The notes under the pieces are model-generated. The model searched no databases. It saw only the letters and a program-made list of their open reading frames with translations, and was not told the DNA's origin. Shown piece by piece: positions 1 to 8,335 of a stretch of 46,923 nt of DNA. This DNA comes from Nitrospirales bacterium. GTDB taxonomy: Bacteria; Nitrospirota; Nitrospiria; Nitrospirales; UBA8639. The DNA lies in NCBI GenBank assembly GCA_022828225.1, contig JAJEJG010000003.1, positions 1-46,923 on the forward strand, given 5' to 3'. The first letter of the stretch is position 1. Every line of letters begins with the position of its first letter. The position numbers and the translations under genes were made by a program.

Positions 1-96
1 TTAGGGATCGAGACTAGCCCTCGTAGTTGGAACGACTATTCTATCTGGATTCCGACAACAACACTTCAGAAGTTTTTTGTCAAGCTAAAGGCCTAA
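1..96 (+). CDS. 3' end of a truncated gene, unknown product
   Basis: An open frame runs from the first base to a TAA at 94-96. It gives about 31 residues, ending in FFVKLKA. The composition is protein-like and the stop lies 28 bp before the converging stop of the next gene, which fits a real gene end. Too little remains to name a family. Confidence 0.4.
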   Translation, partial: LGIETSPRSWNDYSIWIPTTTLQKFFVKLKA

Positions 97-124
97 CTCC
101 CAGATTTTGTTGCCAGGGACGGAA

Positions 125-1927
125 TTATGATTTTCTGAAGACCCAGACTGATAGGCGGGGATTCAACGTGGCCTTCGGCAGAATGGATTGGTGCATATGA
201 AAAGGCTGTAGATTGGCTACACGGTCGCCGAATGCGATGTCCAACGGAAGCCCAGCGACGAGGGGAGGCAGCGAATCAGGCCCGGCAACGAACGCCAATG
301 CGTTGGGCCGGAGCGCCTCGCTGATCCGACGCAGACGGTCTTGTAGCGCGACCGGATCGTCATACAACGCAAACGGCAGCCAGACGTACATGAGGTCGTA
401 CGTGGACGCACCATAATGGAAAGCCTCTTCGCTTACGAAACGATAGGAATCTTGCCAGTCCAACCGGTTGCTCCTGGCCAATTGGTTCCATGCCGCCTGG
501 GCGTGTTTTTGAGCATAGGCTCCACGTGAATAGACAACCGTCGTGGACCGGGACCGGTCAAAAGCCAGCAACGACCCGATGACCCCGTCAAACCCGTGAA
601 TGAGGACGTGGACGGCTTGCCCGACTTGGGCAGCCAGGCGTTGATCCTGCTCGACGAAGTCGCTCAAAAAATCCGCCACGAAGGGTTGGCTCGGGAGTTC
701 ATCGATCGGCGTCTCGTCTTCCGGATAGAGCAGCACGGCCGAGTATGCTTCCAGGGGCGACACGGCAGGAACGCCACCGGGGAAGAACCCTTCCCATGAG
801 TTTTCCTTGCTCGAATCCGCTTGTTCGCCAGCCTGACGTTCCACCTGGTGCGTAATACTCCAACCCGGTTGTAGAGCAATCTCATGGGAGGCTTTATGGT
901 CATCCAGGAACAAGCGATCATAGTCCACGGCCACCCGTTTCCCGCAGGGAGCGAACCCGTGTTGATTCGGGGGCGCAAACGGGAGACCGCTGGCGTCATC
1001 CGTTTTGGTCACCTTGACTACGTTACCCTGTTTGGCCGTCAGGCAAATCCGACTGTGCAGGTCCACGTGGCGCACGGGCGGATGCGGATTCGGCAACCAG
1101 TCGACTTCATGCGACCGGGGCGGATCCATGAACACGGTATAAGGATTCTCCCCGCCCCGGTGGGAGGCCGTGAAAAAATTGCCGAACAGCCCGAAGGCTG
1201 CTGCCGACGGGTAAGTTGGGATGCCCCGGTATTGCAAGGCCCTTGGATCTTGCGGGTTCTGGTCGTCGTACAGCCCGCGGATCAATTCAAATGCGGCACT
1301 GCCCGTTCCCGGCAACAATGATTTGAATAACTCCACCACCGGCAAGTAATCGATGGTCGCCCAATGCATGGCGCTCATGCAGGACATGAACTGCGCCCGG
1401 TTCCAAGTGCCGTCCTCCAACACGTAGAATGCATCCTTTCGTTGACGGATCGTGGCTTGTCCGGTCTGATCAATCACCAGATCATCGTCGGCATAAAAGA
1501 ATTCCACTTCTTCGACGGCCACGCCCATAGCCCGGGACGCCATCATGCGGAGATCGTACCGGGTGAGGGTCTGCCAGTCGGGACGCGTCGTTAGATCCAG
1601 GTTCATGGCATTTACCAAGCCGCCGGGCTTCAGACCCACCCATTGTCCCCAGTCCAAATAGAGACGGGCCGATACCAGATGGACCGTACCGTCGGCGCGT
1701 TCGTCCCACTCACATTCGTGCAGGGGATGGCCGTCGGGATCGGTCAACAGCATTCGCCGGCCCAACGGGCCGTACACCACGACGTGGCCGGTAGCGAGTT
1801 CTTTACACGTCAGGCTGTCCGGCGACGTGTTCGCAACAAGCGCCCGGTTGCCTTCAAGCGTGAAACTGGCCGGATTGTGCAGGATGGTCGAAACAATCGC
1901 AGGATGGTTTTTCAAGCTCTCACTCAT
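125..1927 (-). CDS. Conserved-looking 600-aa protein of unknown function, methyltransferase-like C-terminus
   Basis: I do not recognise this protein. The frame stays open upstream to a TTG at 2125, but the first 66 residues of that longer form are basic and low in character. The ATG at 1927 (start MSESLKNHP) is my preferred start; no strong ribosome binding site supports either. The protein is soluble, with no signal peptide or membrane segment. The last ~170 residues alternate hydrophobic strands and helices. They include an AVHVLIHGFDG strand-turn, a YDLMYVWLPFALYDD segment and a late SEALRPNALAFVAG strand. This resembles the second half of a Rossmann-type SAM methyltransferase but lacks a clear GxGxG loop, so any catalytic role is inference. 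It converges on the partial gene at the window edge and diverges from the protease gene at 2179. Confidence 0.6.
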   Translation of the reverse strand: MSESLKNHPAIVSTILHNPASFTLEGNRALVANTSPDSLTCKELATGHVVVYGPLGRRMLLTDPDGHPLHECEWDERADGTVHLVSARLYLDWGQWVGLKPGGLVNAMNLDLTTRPDWQTLTRYDLRMMASRAMGVAVEEVEFFYADDDLVIDQTGQATIRQRKDAFYVLEDGTWNRAQFMSCMSAMHWATIDYLPVVELFKSLLPGTGSAAFELIRGLYDDQNPQDPRALQYRGIPTYPSAAAFGLFGNFFTASHRGGENPYTVFMDPPRSHEVDWLPNPHPPVRHVDLHSRICLTAKQGNVVKVTKTDDASGLPFAPPNQHGFAPCGKRVAVDYDRLFLDDHKASHEIALQPGWSITHQVERQAGEQADSSKENSWEGFFPGGVPAVSPLEAYSAVLLYPEDETPIDELPSQPFVADFLSDFVEQDQRLAAQVGQAVHVLIHGFDGVIGSLLAFDRSRSTTVVYSRGAYAQKHAQAAWNQLARSNRLDWQDSYRFVSEEAFHYGASTYDLMYVWLPFALYDDPVALQDRLRRISEALRPNALAFVAGPDSLPPLVAGLPLDIAFGDRVANLQPFHMHQSILPKATLNPRLSVWVFRKS

Positions 1928-2178
1928 ACGAAAGCACTGCTTGTAAGACAATCGCAGAAGTAACCTTCGCATCATAACGAAGCCGGCCCAAGAAAGCGAC
2001 TTGCTCAATTGATGAACCGAACGCTTGAGCGAGTCGAGCAGCGACTCAGCGGACCGTCCAGAAATTGTTGAGGCTTTCCCCCGCTTTTCAGCTTTGGCAA
2101 AAGGTACTTGACTTGCCCTTGCCAAAAACTAAATATACTTGAAGCTTTCCGACTTTTCTTTTCACTCCTCCTTTAGAC

Positions 2179-4557
2179 ATGCAAGAAAGAAATCTCATGT
2201 TCATGCGAAGACTCTTCTTTTGCTTCGCGACGGCTGTCATCTCCGCATTATACGGTTGCGGCGGTGGAGGCGGCGGGAGCAGTGCCGGCCCCGGACCAAT
2301 GATGCCGGCATGCATCGAAACTGCCGACTTCGGGTGCATCTCCTCATCACAATACAGTGAGGAACTGGAAAAACTCAGGGAAGTTCATGGATCCTCAACG
2401 GATTTTTCCAATCAATGGGGGCTGAGTGCAATCAAGGCTGACCAAGCTTATGCCCACCTTGAACTGGCAAAAGGAGGGAACGTGGAGCCCGGCGAAGGAG
2501 TGACCGTCGGCTTGATCGATACGGGCATTGATCCGGAGCATCCCGTATTCGCAGGTAAAACCATATCTGAAGAATTCCTTGCCGATGCAGTTGATGAACG
2601 TGGGGAGAAGTCTTCTCACGGCACTGCGGTGGCCAGTATCATCGGTGCAAACCCGGAAAGTCTTCGCCCTGATGTCCGCGAACACGGTTTCACTGGTGTC
2701 GCTTGGGGCGCCGACTTGAAAATGTTCGCGATTCCGCTTGGGACTCCACCGCCTCCGGGAACTCTCTATAAACCGATAACACTGAGTGCATTAGGAAGCG
2801 ACGATGCAGAAGAGGCCATGCTCTATCAGCATGTCTTGGGACAGGGAATGGATATCCTGAATTTGAGTATTGGTGTATATGGAGTCATCGAAAACTATGC
2901 CGCACAAGACATCCGCTCCAATTATAGCCGGACAATTGCCGCATTGGCACAAACAGACGCTCAAGACAAAACCATCCTGGTCTGGGCTGCAGGCAATTCG
3001 CACGGCTTTGCCTGTACCCCGGGCACGAACAATTGTGACGGAAGCGACCACATGGATATTAGCGGAAACCCGGCCGGGTCTCTCAATGCAAGCTCGCCAA
3101 GTCTACTCGCCGGTTTGGTTGCACGGATTGCGGAATTGCAAGGACATTCCCTTGCCGTCGCCGCAGTGGACCGGAACGGCGAGATCGCCGAGTTTTCCAA
3201 CCGCTGTGGCATTGCCGCCGAGTGGTGCATCGCGGCACCCGGCGTCGATGTTTCGGTGGCCTATTTCGGCCCCCATCAGGGTAGAACCGTGCGGGCAATT
3301 GGGTCCGCACCCGGAACCTCCTTCGCCGCACCGATGGTATCCGGTTCGCTGGCGGTGATGAAACAACTTTTTCGCAACCAACTGTCAAACACGGAATTGG
3401 TGACACGGCTTTTTGCCACCGCGGACAAAGACGGAAAATTTGCCGACCGGGCAATCTACGGCCAGGGCATGCTGGATCTGGGATCTGCGGCGTCGCCCGT
3501 GGGCGCGACCGGGATCACCCTCGGCAACACGGTCGGCAGTCCCGGAGTCAATGTTCAATCGACCGGCCTCAGACTCGGCGGCGCACTCGGCGATGGACTG
3601 GGCCAGGCACTGGCCGGGCAGGAAATCGCCGCGTTCGACAGTCTGGGAGCCCCGTTCTGGTTCAGACTTTCCAATTTCACAGGTGCAACCCGCGGACCGT
3701 CTTCGCTGGTCCGGCTTCGCGAGTTGACGGGGCAGTCACCCATCACACGTCGCACCGCCGGCCGATTGACGACGTTCACGCCGGCCCGAGGCAGTGGTTC
3801 AGTCGAACAGGATCTGGGATACGGCATGCTGCGGTTCGGCTACAGGGAGAGACCCGCCGGGGCCCAGGGCGGGCATTTTGCATTGGCGGACAACGCCACG
3901 ACGTTGACCTTCACCGGATCCAACGGCATGTCGTTTTCGACGTTTACCGCGTCCGGGTTCGCGGACGGATCACCGACCTCGGGAGTCGCGCTTGCGTGGC
4001 GGCCGTTTGACGTTCCGGTCGGCTTCCGGGCCGGCTGGCTGGCAGAACAGTCCACCTTACTGGGTTCGATGGCGACCGGTGCGTTTGGACGACTCTCGGC
4101 AGATGCCGCGATGACGGGTCTTGAGACAAGTTTCGAAATCGGCCGGTGGCACCTTGCCGCTGATGCCGAGATCGGCAAGGCATGCCCGCAGGTTCGCGAC
4201 GGCATTATTACCCGTATGTCCTCGTTGACCACCAGCGCGTTTGCCTTCAACGCCACGCGTCGATTGGCCGATGGCGGTTTTGTCCGCATCGCGCTCTCGC
4301 AGCCCTTGCGCGTGGAGGGAGGCCGAGCGGCACTCAACGTTCCCATCGGCCGGACCAAGGACGGGGCCGTCTTGCGACAATCGGTATCGGCTTCGGTGGC
4401 GCCCTCCGGCCGACAAATCGACGTTTCGGCGCAATGGTACTACCCGCTCGTCAATGGCGAATTGCGCTTCGATGCTGCCTGGATGCACAACCCGGGCCAT
4501 AATGCGAACGCGGACCCGGCAGTGCGCCTGTTGGCGGGCTGGCGATTCGAGTTTTAG
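2179..4557 (+). CDS. Lipoprotein subtilisin-like (S8) serine protease with C-terminal autotransporter-like barrel
   Basis: A surface or periplasmic serine protease of 792 aa. It starts with a basic and hydrophobic signal ending in a lipobox (LYGC at about residue 27), then a Gly/Ser-rich linker, which predicts lipid anchoring. The S8 triad is visible: D114 in LIDTGID, H147 in SSHGTAVAS and S381 in GTSFAAPM, with oxyanion N273 in AAGNSHG. From about residue 500 to the end the sequence becomes alternating beta-strand-like. It ends in WRFEF, an aromatic C-terminus typical of outer-membrane beta-barrels. Signal lipobox plus S8 passenger plus barrel matches the NalP-type autotransporter layout (known family architecture). 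Export by type V secretion is inferred. The ATG at 2197 (MFMRRL) is an equally plausible start, since neither has a strong Shine-Dalgarno. The gene stands alone, with a repeat cluster after it. Confidence 0.85.
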   Translation: MQERNLMFMRRLFFCFATAVISALYGCGGGGGGSSAGPGPMMPACIETADFGCISSSQYSEELEKLREVHGSSTDFSNQWGLSAIKADQAYAHLELAKGGNVEPGEGVTVGLIDTGIDPEHPVFAGKTISEEFLADAVDERGEKSSHGTAVASIIGANPESLRPDVREHGFTGVAWGADLKMFAIPLGTPPPPGTLYKPITLSALGSDDAEEAMLYQHVLGQGMDILNLSIGVYGVIENYAAQDIRSNYSRTIAALAQTDAQDKTILVWAAGNSHGFACTPGTNNCDGSDHMDISGNPAGSLNASSPSLLAGLVARIAELQGHSLAVAAVDRNGEIAEFSNRCGIAAEWCIAAPGVDVSVAYFGPHQGRTVRAIGSAPGTSFAAPMVSGSLAVMKQLFRNQLSNTELVTRLFATADKDGKFADRAIYGQGMLDLGSAASPVGATGITLGNTVGSPGVNVQSTGLRLGGALGDGLGQALAGQEIAAFDSLGAPFWFRLSNFTGATRGPSSLVRLRELTGQSPITRRTAGRLTTFTPARGSGSVEQDLGYGMLRFGYRERPAGAQGGHFALADNATTLTFTGSNGMSFSTFTASGFADGSPTSGVALAWRPFDVPVGFRAGWLAEQSTLLGSMATGAFGRLSADAAMTGLETSFEIGRWHLAADAEIGKACPQVRDGIITRMSSLTTSAFAFNATRRLADGGFVRIALSQPLRVEGGRAALNVPIGRTKDGAVLRQSVSASVAPSGRQIDVSAQWYYPLVNGELRFDAAWMHNPGHNANADPAVRLLAGWRFEF

Positions 4558-4566
4558 GCCCTACAG

Positions 4567-4643
4567 CACCCTCTCCCCACGCGGGAGAGGGTTGGGGTGA
4601 GGGGGGAACGCGGCCGAACGCGCGATAAGATCGCGCGGCTACA
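4567..4643. repeat. Repeat family C followed by family D
   Basis: At 4567-4601 lies an imperfect palindrome, CCCTCTCCC / GGGAGAGGG followed by TTGGGGTGAGG (family C). At about 4618-4643 lies a second palindrome built on GCGCGATAAGATCGCGC followed by GGCTACAA (family D). Both recur elsewhere in the window. They may form hairpins at the protease mRNA end. Confidence 0.7.
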
Positions 4644-4685
4644 AAGAAGAAAAGCCCGGCAACTATTTGCGATAACGACGTTTTT

Positions 4686-6065
4686 TTACTCTCGAACTTG
4701 CCCCGAGCCGTACACGACGTATTTGGAACAGGTCAGGTCTTCCAGCCCCATGGGGCCGCGGGCATGGATCCGCGTCGTGCTGATGCCGATTTCCGCGCCG
4801 AGGCCGAATTGATAGCCGTCGTTCAGGCGCGAAGAGGCATTGACCATCACCGCGCCGGCATCGACTTCCTGCAAGAATCGCATCGCGCGTCCGTAGTCCT
4901 TGGTCACGATGACTTCCGTATGCCGGGACCCGTGCGTCTGGATATGACTCATGGCCTCATCCATATCCTTGACGACTTTGACGGCCAAAGTCAGCGAGAG
5001 AAATTCCCGGCCGTAATCGTCCTCCGTGGCGCTTTGAGCCTCGGGAAGATATTGACGGGTTTTGTCGCAACCCCGTATTTCCACGTCAGCCTCGGTCAAG
5101 GCCTTGCCCAGTTTCGGCAACAAATTTCTGGCAATACTTTGGTGAACCAGTAACGTCTCCATGGCATTGCACGTCGAAGGCCGTTGGACCTTGGCATTCA
5201 CGCTGATGGCCTCAGCCATGGACAGATCGGCATCGGCATCGATATAGGTGTGACAGACCCCTTTATCATGCTTGATGACCGGGATCGTCGAATGCTCGGT
5301 GACGAGTTTCATCAGCGACTCCCCGCCTCGAGGGATAATCAGGTCGATGAACCGGTCCTGTTTCAACAACTCAAGGACCGCTTCCCGTTCCGTGCGTTCG
5401 ACCAGGGAGATGGCTCCTTCGGGAATCCCGGCTTTCTGTCCGGCTTCGGACAAGACGCGGGCGATGGCCATATTGGAATGAATGGCTTCCGAGCCCCCTC
5501 GTAGCACGCAGACGTTCCCTGACTTGAGACACAATGCCGCGGCATCGGCCGTGACGTTCGGACGGGACTCGTAGATGATCCCGATGACCCCGATGGGCAC
5601 GCGAACCCGTCCGACCTTCATGCCGTTGGGCCGTTCCTGCATACCTGATGACTGACCGACGGGATCGCGCAACCTGGCAATCTGCCGAAGCCCGTCCGCC
5701 ATGTCCCGGATACGCTCGGGCGTGAGTCGAAGCCGGTCGGCCATCGCTTCCCGTCCATTATTCGCATCAAAGGCTTCAAGGTCCTTTTCATTTTCTTCCA
5801 GAAGCGAATCGGCGGCCTCTTCCAGCCCCTCGGCCATGGCCACCAGAGCCTCGTTCTTGACGGATGCCGCCAGACGACTCAATTGAGGCGCGGCGACTCG
5901 GGCCCGTTCCAATAGAGTTCGAAGATACGTCGAGGTATCGACGATCTCTTCCTCGACGGCATCTTCCCGGGGAGCCTCAACGTCTTCCGGCGATTCCTCG
6001 ACCTCTTCGGCCTCTTCTATCTTGGATTCTTCTTTCAACTCTTCTTGCGTGTCTTCCGTGCTCAT
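4686..6065 (-). CDS. proA: Gamma-glutamyl phosphate reductase (glutamate-5-semialdehyde dehydrogenase)
   Basis: Catalyses the NADPH-dependent reduction of gamma-glutamyl phosphate to glutamate-5-semialdehyde in proline synthesis, in the cytoplasm. Recognisable elements are GVIGIIYESRPNV (about 159-171), LCLKSGNVCVLRGG (178-191) and the catalytic cysteine C299 in RPSTCNAMETL, then GLGAEIGISTTRIHARGPMGL near the end. The protein has 459 aa against about 415-420 for the family. The excess is an N-terminal tail of roughly 45 residues made mostly of Glu/Asp, with very few hydrophobic residues. The catalytic part begins near TSTYLRTLLERAR. No proB is adjacent, so the kinase must lie elsewhere. Downstream are repeats C and D; upstream is tRNA-Phe on the opposite strand. 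Confidence 0.95.
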   Translation of the reverse strand: MSTEDTQEELKEESKIEEAEEVEESPEDVEAPREDAVEEEIVDTSTYLRTLLERARVAAPQLSRLAASVKNEALVAMAEGLEEAADSLLEENEKDLEAFDANNGREAMADRLRLTPERIRDMADGLRQIARLRDPVGQSSGMQERPNGMKVGRVRVPIGVIGIIYESRPNVTADAAALCLKSGNVCVLRGGSEAIHSNMAIARVLSEAGQKAGIPEGAISLVERTEREAVLELLKQDRFIDLIIPRGGESLMKLVTEHSTIPVIKHDKGVCHTYIDADADLSMAEAISVNAKVQRPSTCNAMETLLVHQSIARNLLPKLGKALTEADVEIRGCDKTRQYLPEAQSATEDDYGREFLSLTLAVKVVKDMDEAMSHIQTHGSRHTEVIVTKDYGRAMRFLQEVDAGAVMVNASSRLNDGYQFGLGAEIGISTTRIHARGPMGLEDLTCSKYVVYGSGQVRE

Positions 6066-6334
6066 ATTCTCCAGCCTTGAAATAATAATATGACGGGTCG
6101 TGTGCTTATCTGGTCACGAAGTGAGAATACCCAGCCCTCATAAATCAGGTCAAGATAAAGTAAGCCCCGGAATAGTTCAGAAGGGGCTCAATGAGGCGAC
6201 TTCCGACATCTGCGGGATGACGCGCACCTTCTACTTTCCATTTCCTTGATTTTCCGCATTCAATCCTGTTACACATGGTTCCGCTGTTGCCTGAGTAATC
6301 ATACGGTTCCATCTTCCCGTCGATCAGACCTTGT

Positions 6335-6410
6335 GCCGAGGTAGCTCAGTTGGCAGAGCACAGCCCTGAAAAGGCTGGTGTCGGCAGTTCGATTCTGCCC
6401 CTCGGCACCA
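6335..6410 (+). tRNA. tRNA-Phe (GAA)
   Basis: A full cloverleaf of 76 nt. The acceptor GCCGAGG pairs with CCTCGGC, the anticodon stem CAGCC/GGCTG encloses loop CTGAAAA with anticodon GAA, and the T arm is GGCAG/CTGCC with TTCGATT. CCA is encoded (ends ACCA). There is no intron. The gene stands alone between proA (divergent) and the unknown gene at 6676. Confidence 0.97.
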
Positions 6411-6580
6411 TATTTCTTTCTATTTCTTTCCCTCAAGCGCGTCTCTTACTCAATGCCAAGCTGGATCCGTGCCTCGAAACCGGTCTGACCGCACGGAGAA
6501 GGCGAGCCTTCCTTTTCGACGATCCCGCTCGATTCCTTGGAAATGAAAAACGCCGGCGCAGACCGGTCTGCGGATAAAAA

Positions 6581-6668
6581 TAGTGTCAGTTTTATGTCAT
6601 TTAGTTGACATTATTATATTTTATGTCATAGTTCTGAAACTTAATGTCAATTTAAAGCCAACTTCAGG
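6581..6668 (+). promoter_or_regulatory. AT-rich leader with repeated TGTCA motifs
   Basis: In this AT-rich stretch TGTCA occurs at 6584-6588, 6595-6599, 6624-6628 and 6645-6649, and as its complement TGACA at 6606-6610. Spacings are 11, 11, 18 and 21 bp, close to one or two helical turns. A TTGACA hexamer lies at 6605-6610. The arrangement suggests a multi-site operator or promoter for the gene at 6676; this is inference. Confidence 0.4.
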
Positions 6669-6675
6669 TAGCGTC

Positions 6676-7260
6676 ATGCATAACGTAAGGCTTCGCGTAA
6701 AAGCCTCTGATCACGAGCTTGAAGCCGAAGGTTCACGGGATTTCGTGCGTGAACAGTATGAAGCGTTCAGGCGACTCCTTGGTGACAGATCCGAAAAATC
6801 GGTTCTGCCGGAATCAAGGGACACCGTTGAATCTTCAACGTTACCTGAGTCATCTGCCTCTCCCCTGCCGGGCGAGAAGACAAGTGGTCAACCAAATTCC
6901 CGGACGAAGTCTTTTCAGAAATTATTAGTCTGGGATGACCGAACCCAACGGATGAAGATCACCGTCCTCCCGGACGGCCCCATGAGAATAGCCGATACAG
7001 TGCTCCTGCTGTTGCTGGGCTATCGCGAACTTCGAGGGCTCGGTCAGGTATCCGCGCTGGATCTGAATGAAGGACTCAAGTCCGCCGGCTTCCACCAATT
7101 CCGCCTGGATCGGATCATGGCCCCTTATCTGGAAGCCCGGCTGGTTCTGCGGTCCGGAGTCGGGAAGGGCAGCCGCTATCGCCTCACCACGCGCGGGGTG
7201 AAAAATGCCCGAGAGCTTGTTCAAACCCTGGCCGCGTTGATTCCCGATCCCCTGCCCTAA
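6676..7260 (+). CDS. Unknown 194-aa protein, possible winged-helix-like C-terminus
   Basis: I do not recognise the family. The frame is open further upstream (from 6583), but that part encodes an AT-rich leader, so the ATG at 6676 (MHNVRLRVKASDHELEAEG) is preferred; only a weak AGG precedes it. Residues 1-45 form a compact domain start. About 45-80 is a Ser/Pro/Glu-rich linker. Residues about 80-194 carry ADTVLLLLLGYRELRGL, DRIMAPYLEARLVLRSG and GKGSRYRLTTRGVKNARELV. The latter resembles a winged-helix fold in which SRYRLTTRG is the wing (inference). A second, truncated copy of the C-terminal third lies at 8636-8850 after two TA modules. Function unknown; a DNA-binding role would fit the fold guess. 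Confidence 0.65.
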   Translation: MHNVRLRVKASDHELEAEGSRDFVREQYEAFRRLLGDRSEKSVLPESRDTVESSTLPESSASPLPGEKTSGQPNSRTKSFQKLLVWDDRTQRMKITVLPDGPMRIADTVLLLLLGYRELRGLGQVSALDLNEGLKSAGFHQFRLDRIMAPYLEARLVLRSGVGKGSRYRLTTRGVKNARELVQTLAALIPDPLP

Positions 7261-7284
7261 GTGCTCTCCAAGACGGCACCTGAT

Positions 7285-7662
7285 TCAGAAAACGATCCGC
7301 CGAATTCCGGCGACCACGTCGAAATGACTATCGTTACTCAACACCGGAAGCCCGTGCTGACGGGCGAGTGCCGCAATCCACGTGTCATTTGAGGGGATGG
7401 GATGGCCCAGTTGTTTCAATTCCAGGCGGATGTCGGCATAGGCGTCTGCCGTAGCCGAGGTGACGGCGGCGATTTCAGCGAACGGCAAATAGCGGACCAG
7501 CCATTCCTCGTAGCGGCTGCGATGCCGCGATTGGCGAATGCCGAAATAATACTCACCGAGAACGACGCTCGGCACGACAAGCCGGTCGGCGGATCGAAAG
7601 GCAGCTTCGACTGCCGTGATCCCTTCCACCCACGCGGATAAGGCATTGGTGTCCAGGATCAT
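7285..7662 (-). CDS. vapC: VapC-type PIN-domain toxin (ribonuclease)
   Basis: A 125-aa PIN-domain protein. Family acidic residues are in place: D4 in MILDTNALS, E37 in VLGEYYFG, D93 in SNDTWIAAL and D111 in LSNDSHFD. PIN toxins of type II TA systems cleave RNA with metal ions at such an acidic cluster (family knowledge). The start overlaps the last 4 bp of the antitoxin gene (7659-7662), showing translational coupling. The full length and intact active site suggest a functional toxin, held inactive by the RHH antitoxin encoded just upstream. Confidence 0.92.
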   Translation of the reverse strand: MILDTNALSAWVEGITAVEAAFRSADRLVVPSVVLGEYYFGIRQSRHRSRYEEWLVRYLPFAEIAAVTSATADAYADIRLELKQLGHPIPSNDTWIAALARQHGLPVLSNDSHFDVVAGIRRIVF

Positions 7663-7910
7663 GCGAGGTCTTCGGGAGAGAGGGTCTCGAATTCCTGTTC
7701 TATGACAGACAAGATACGGCGGTTTTCATCCGAAAAGTCGGAGAGCTTGCCGAATCCAACCATCCATGGCGCCTCGGTATCACTGGAACAGCGGCGAAGT
7801 TGTTCCTCAAGCGCTTCAGTAAAGAACCGTTTCAAGGTCATGCCGCGGCTGGCAGCAAGGGCTTTGGCTCGCCGAAAGGTGGCGTCAGGAAGTTCGATAG
7901 TCGTTTTCAT
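7659..7910 (-). CDS. vapB: VapB-type antitoxin, ribbon-helix-helix N-terminus
   Basis: An 83-aa antitoxin. The first ~40 residues (MKTTIELPDATFRRAKALAA then SRGMTLKRFFTEALEEQL) have the beta-strand plus two-helix pattern of a ribbon-helix-helix DNA-binding fold. The acidic C-terminal part would bind and neutralise VapC. It is first in the operon and overlaps vapC by 4 bp. An inverted repeat just upstream is a candidate for its own operator. Confidence 0.88.
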   Translation of the reverse strand: MKTTIELPDATFRRAKALAASRGMTLKRFFTEALEEQLRRCSSDTEAPWMVGFGKLSDFSDENRRILSVIEQEFETLSPEDLA

Positions 7911-7916
7911 GTACCC

Positions 7917-7946
7917 ATATTCCCATAATTACGGGAATTTGGTCAA
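7917..7946 (-). promoter_or_regulatory. Putative vapBC promoter and operator
   Basis: An inverted repeat ATTCCC-N8-GGGAAT occupies 7919-7938, directly before the vapB start. On the minus strand TTGACC (7941-7946) and GAATAT (7917-7922) lie 18 bp apart as possible -35/-10. The overlap of repeat and promoter fits autorepression by VapB(C). Confidence 0.45.
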
Positions 7947-8007
7947 GACATCTTGGAGGGGACAGGCTGGCAGGTCGGATGTACGTACCGTAATCCGACA
8001 ATCCCGC

Positions 8008-8036
8008 TTGATACTTGTACCGGAACACAGTACATT
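8008..8036 (+). promoter_or_regulatory. Putative higBA promoter with inverted-repeat operator
   Basis: TTGATA (8008-8013), a 17-bp spacer and TACATT (8031-8036) form a good sigma-70 promoter. TGTAC-N9-GTACA (8016-8020 and 8030-8034) is an inverted repeat spanning the spacer and -10, a likely operator for HigA. Only 5 bp separate the -10 box from the higB GTG. Confidence 0.55.
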
Positions 8037-8041
8037 TTCTT

Positions 8042-8320
8042 GTGATCCGGACGATTCGCCATCGGGGACTCAAACGGTTGTATGAGTACGGCGATCCCGG
8101 CAAAGTCCGTCCTGATCAAGCAGAGCGAATCGCACTTGCTCTGGCGGACCTTGATGCTGCCGGCAAGCCCTCAGACCTGGGGCTCCCAGGGTATGGACTT
8201 CATCCGCTGAAAGGTGCCTGGAAAGGATTCTGGAGTATCTCGATCTCCGCAAATTGGCGGATTATCTTCCGCTTTGAAGAAGGTGACGCATACGATGTCG
8301 ACTTGGTTGACTATCACTAA
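8042..8320 (+). CDS. higB: HigB/RelE-type toxin
   Basis: A 92-aa RelE-superfamily toxin of the HigB type, a ribosome-dependent mRNA endonuclease by family knowledge. Visible hallmarks are IRTIRHRGLKRLYEYGD at the start, LGLPGYGLHPLKGAWKG in the middle, and NWRIIFRFEEGDAYDVDLVDYH at the C-terminus. I chose the GTG at 8042 because family members begin right at the IRTI segment. The TTG upstream (8015) lies inside the predicted promoter spacer. The gene precedes its antitoxin, the inverted order typical of higBA. The mRNA start predicted from the -10 box nearly coincides with the start codon. Confidence 0.9.
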   Translation: MIRTIRHRGLKRLYEYGDPGKVRPDQAERIALALADLDAAGKPSDLGLPGYGLHPLKGAWKGFWSISISANWRIIFRFEEGDAYDVDLVDYH

Positions 8321-8335
8321 CGTGAAGGAGGCGCC

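Noticed and set aside
6583-6675. Upstream extension of the unknown gene to a start at 6583
   Set aside because: The added 31 residues come from an AT-rich region with promoter-like motifs and would make an out-of-character hydrophobic lead.
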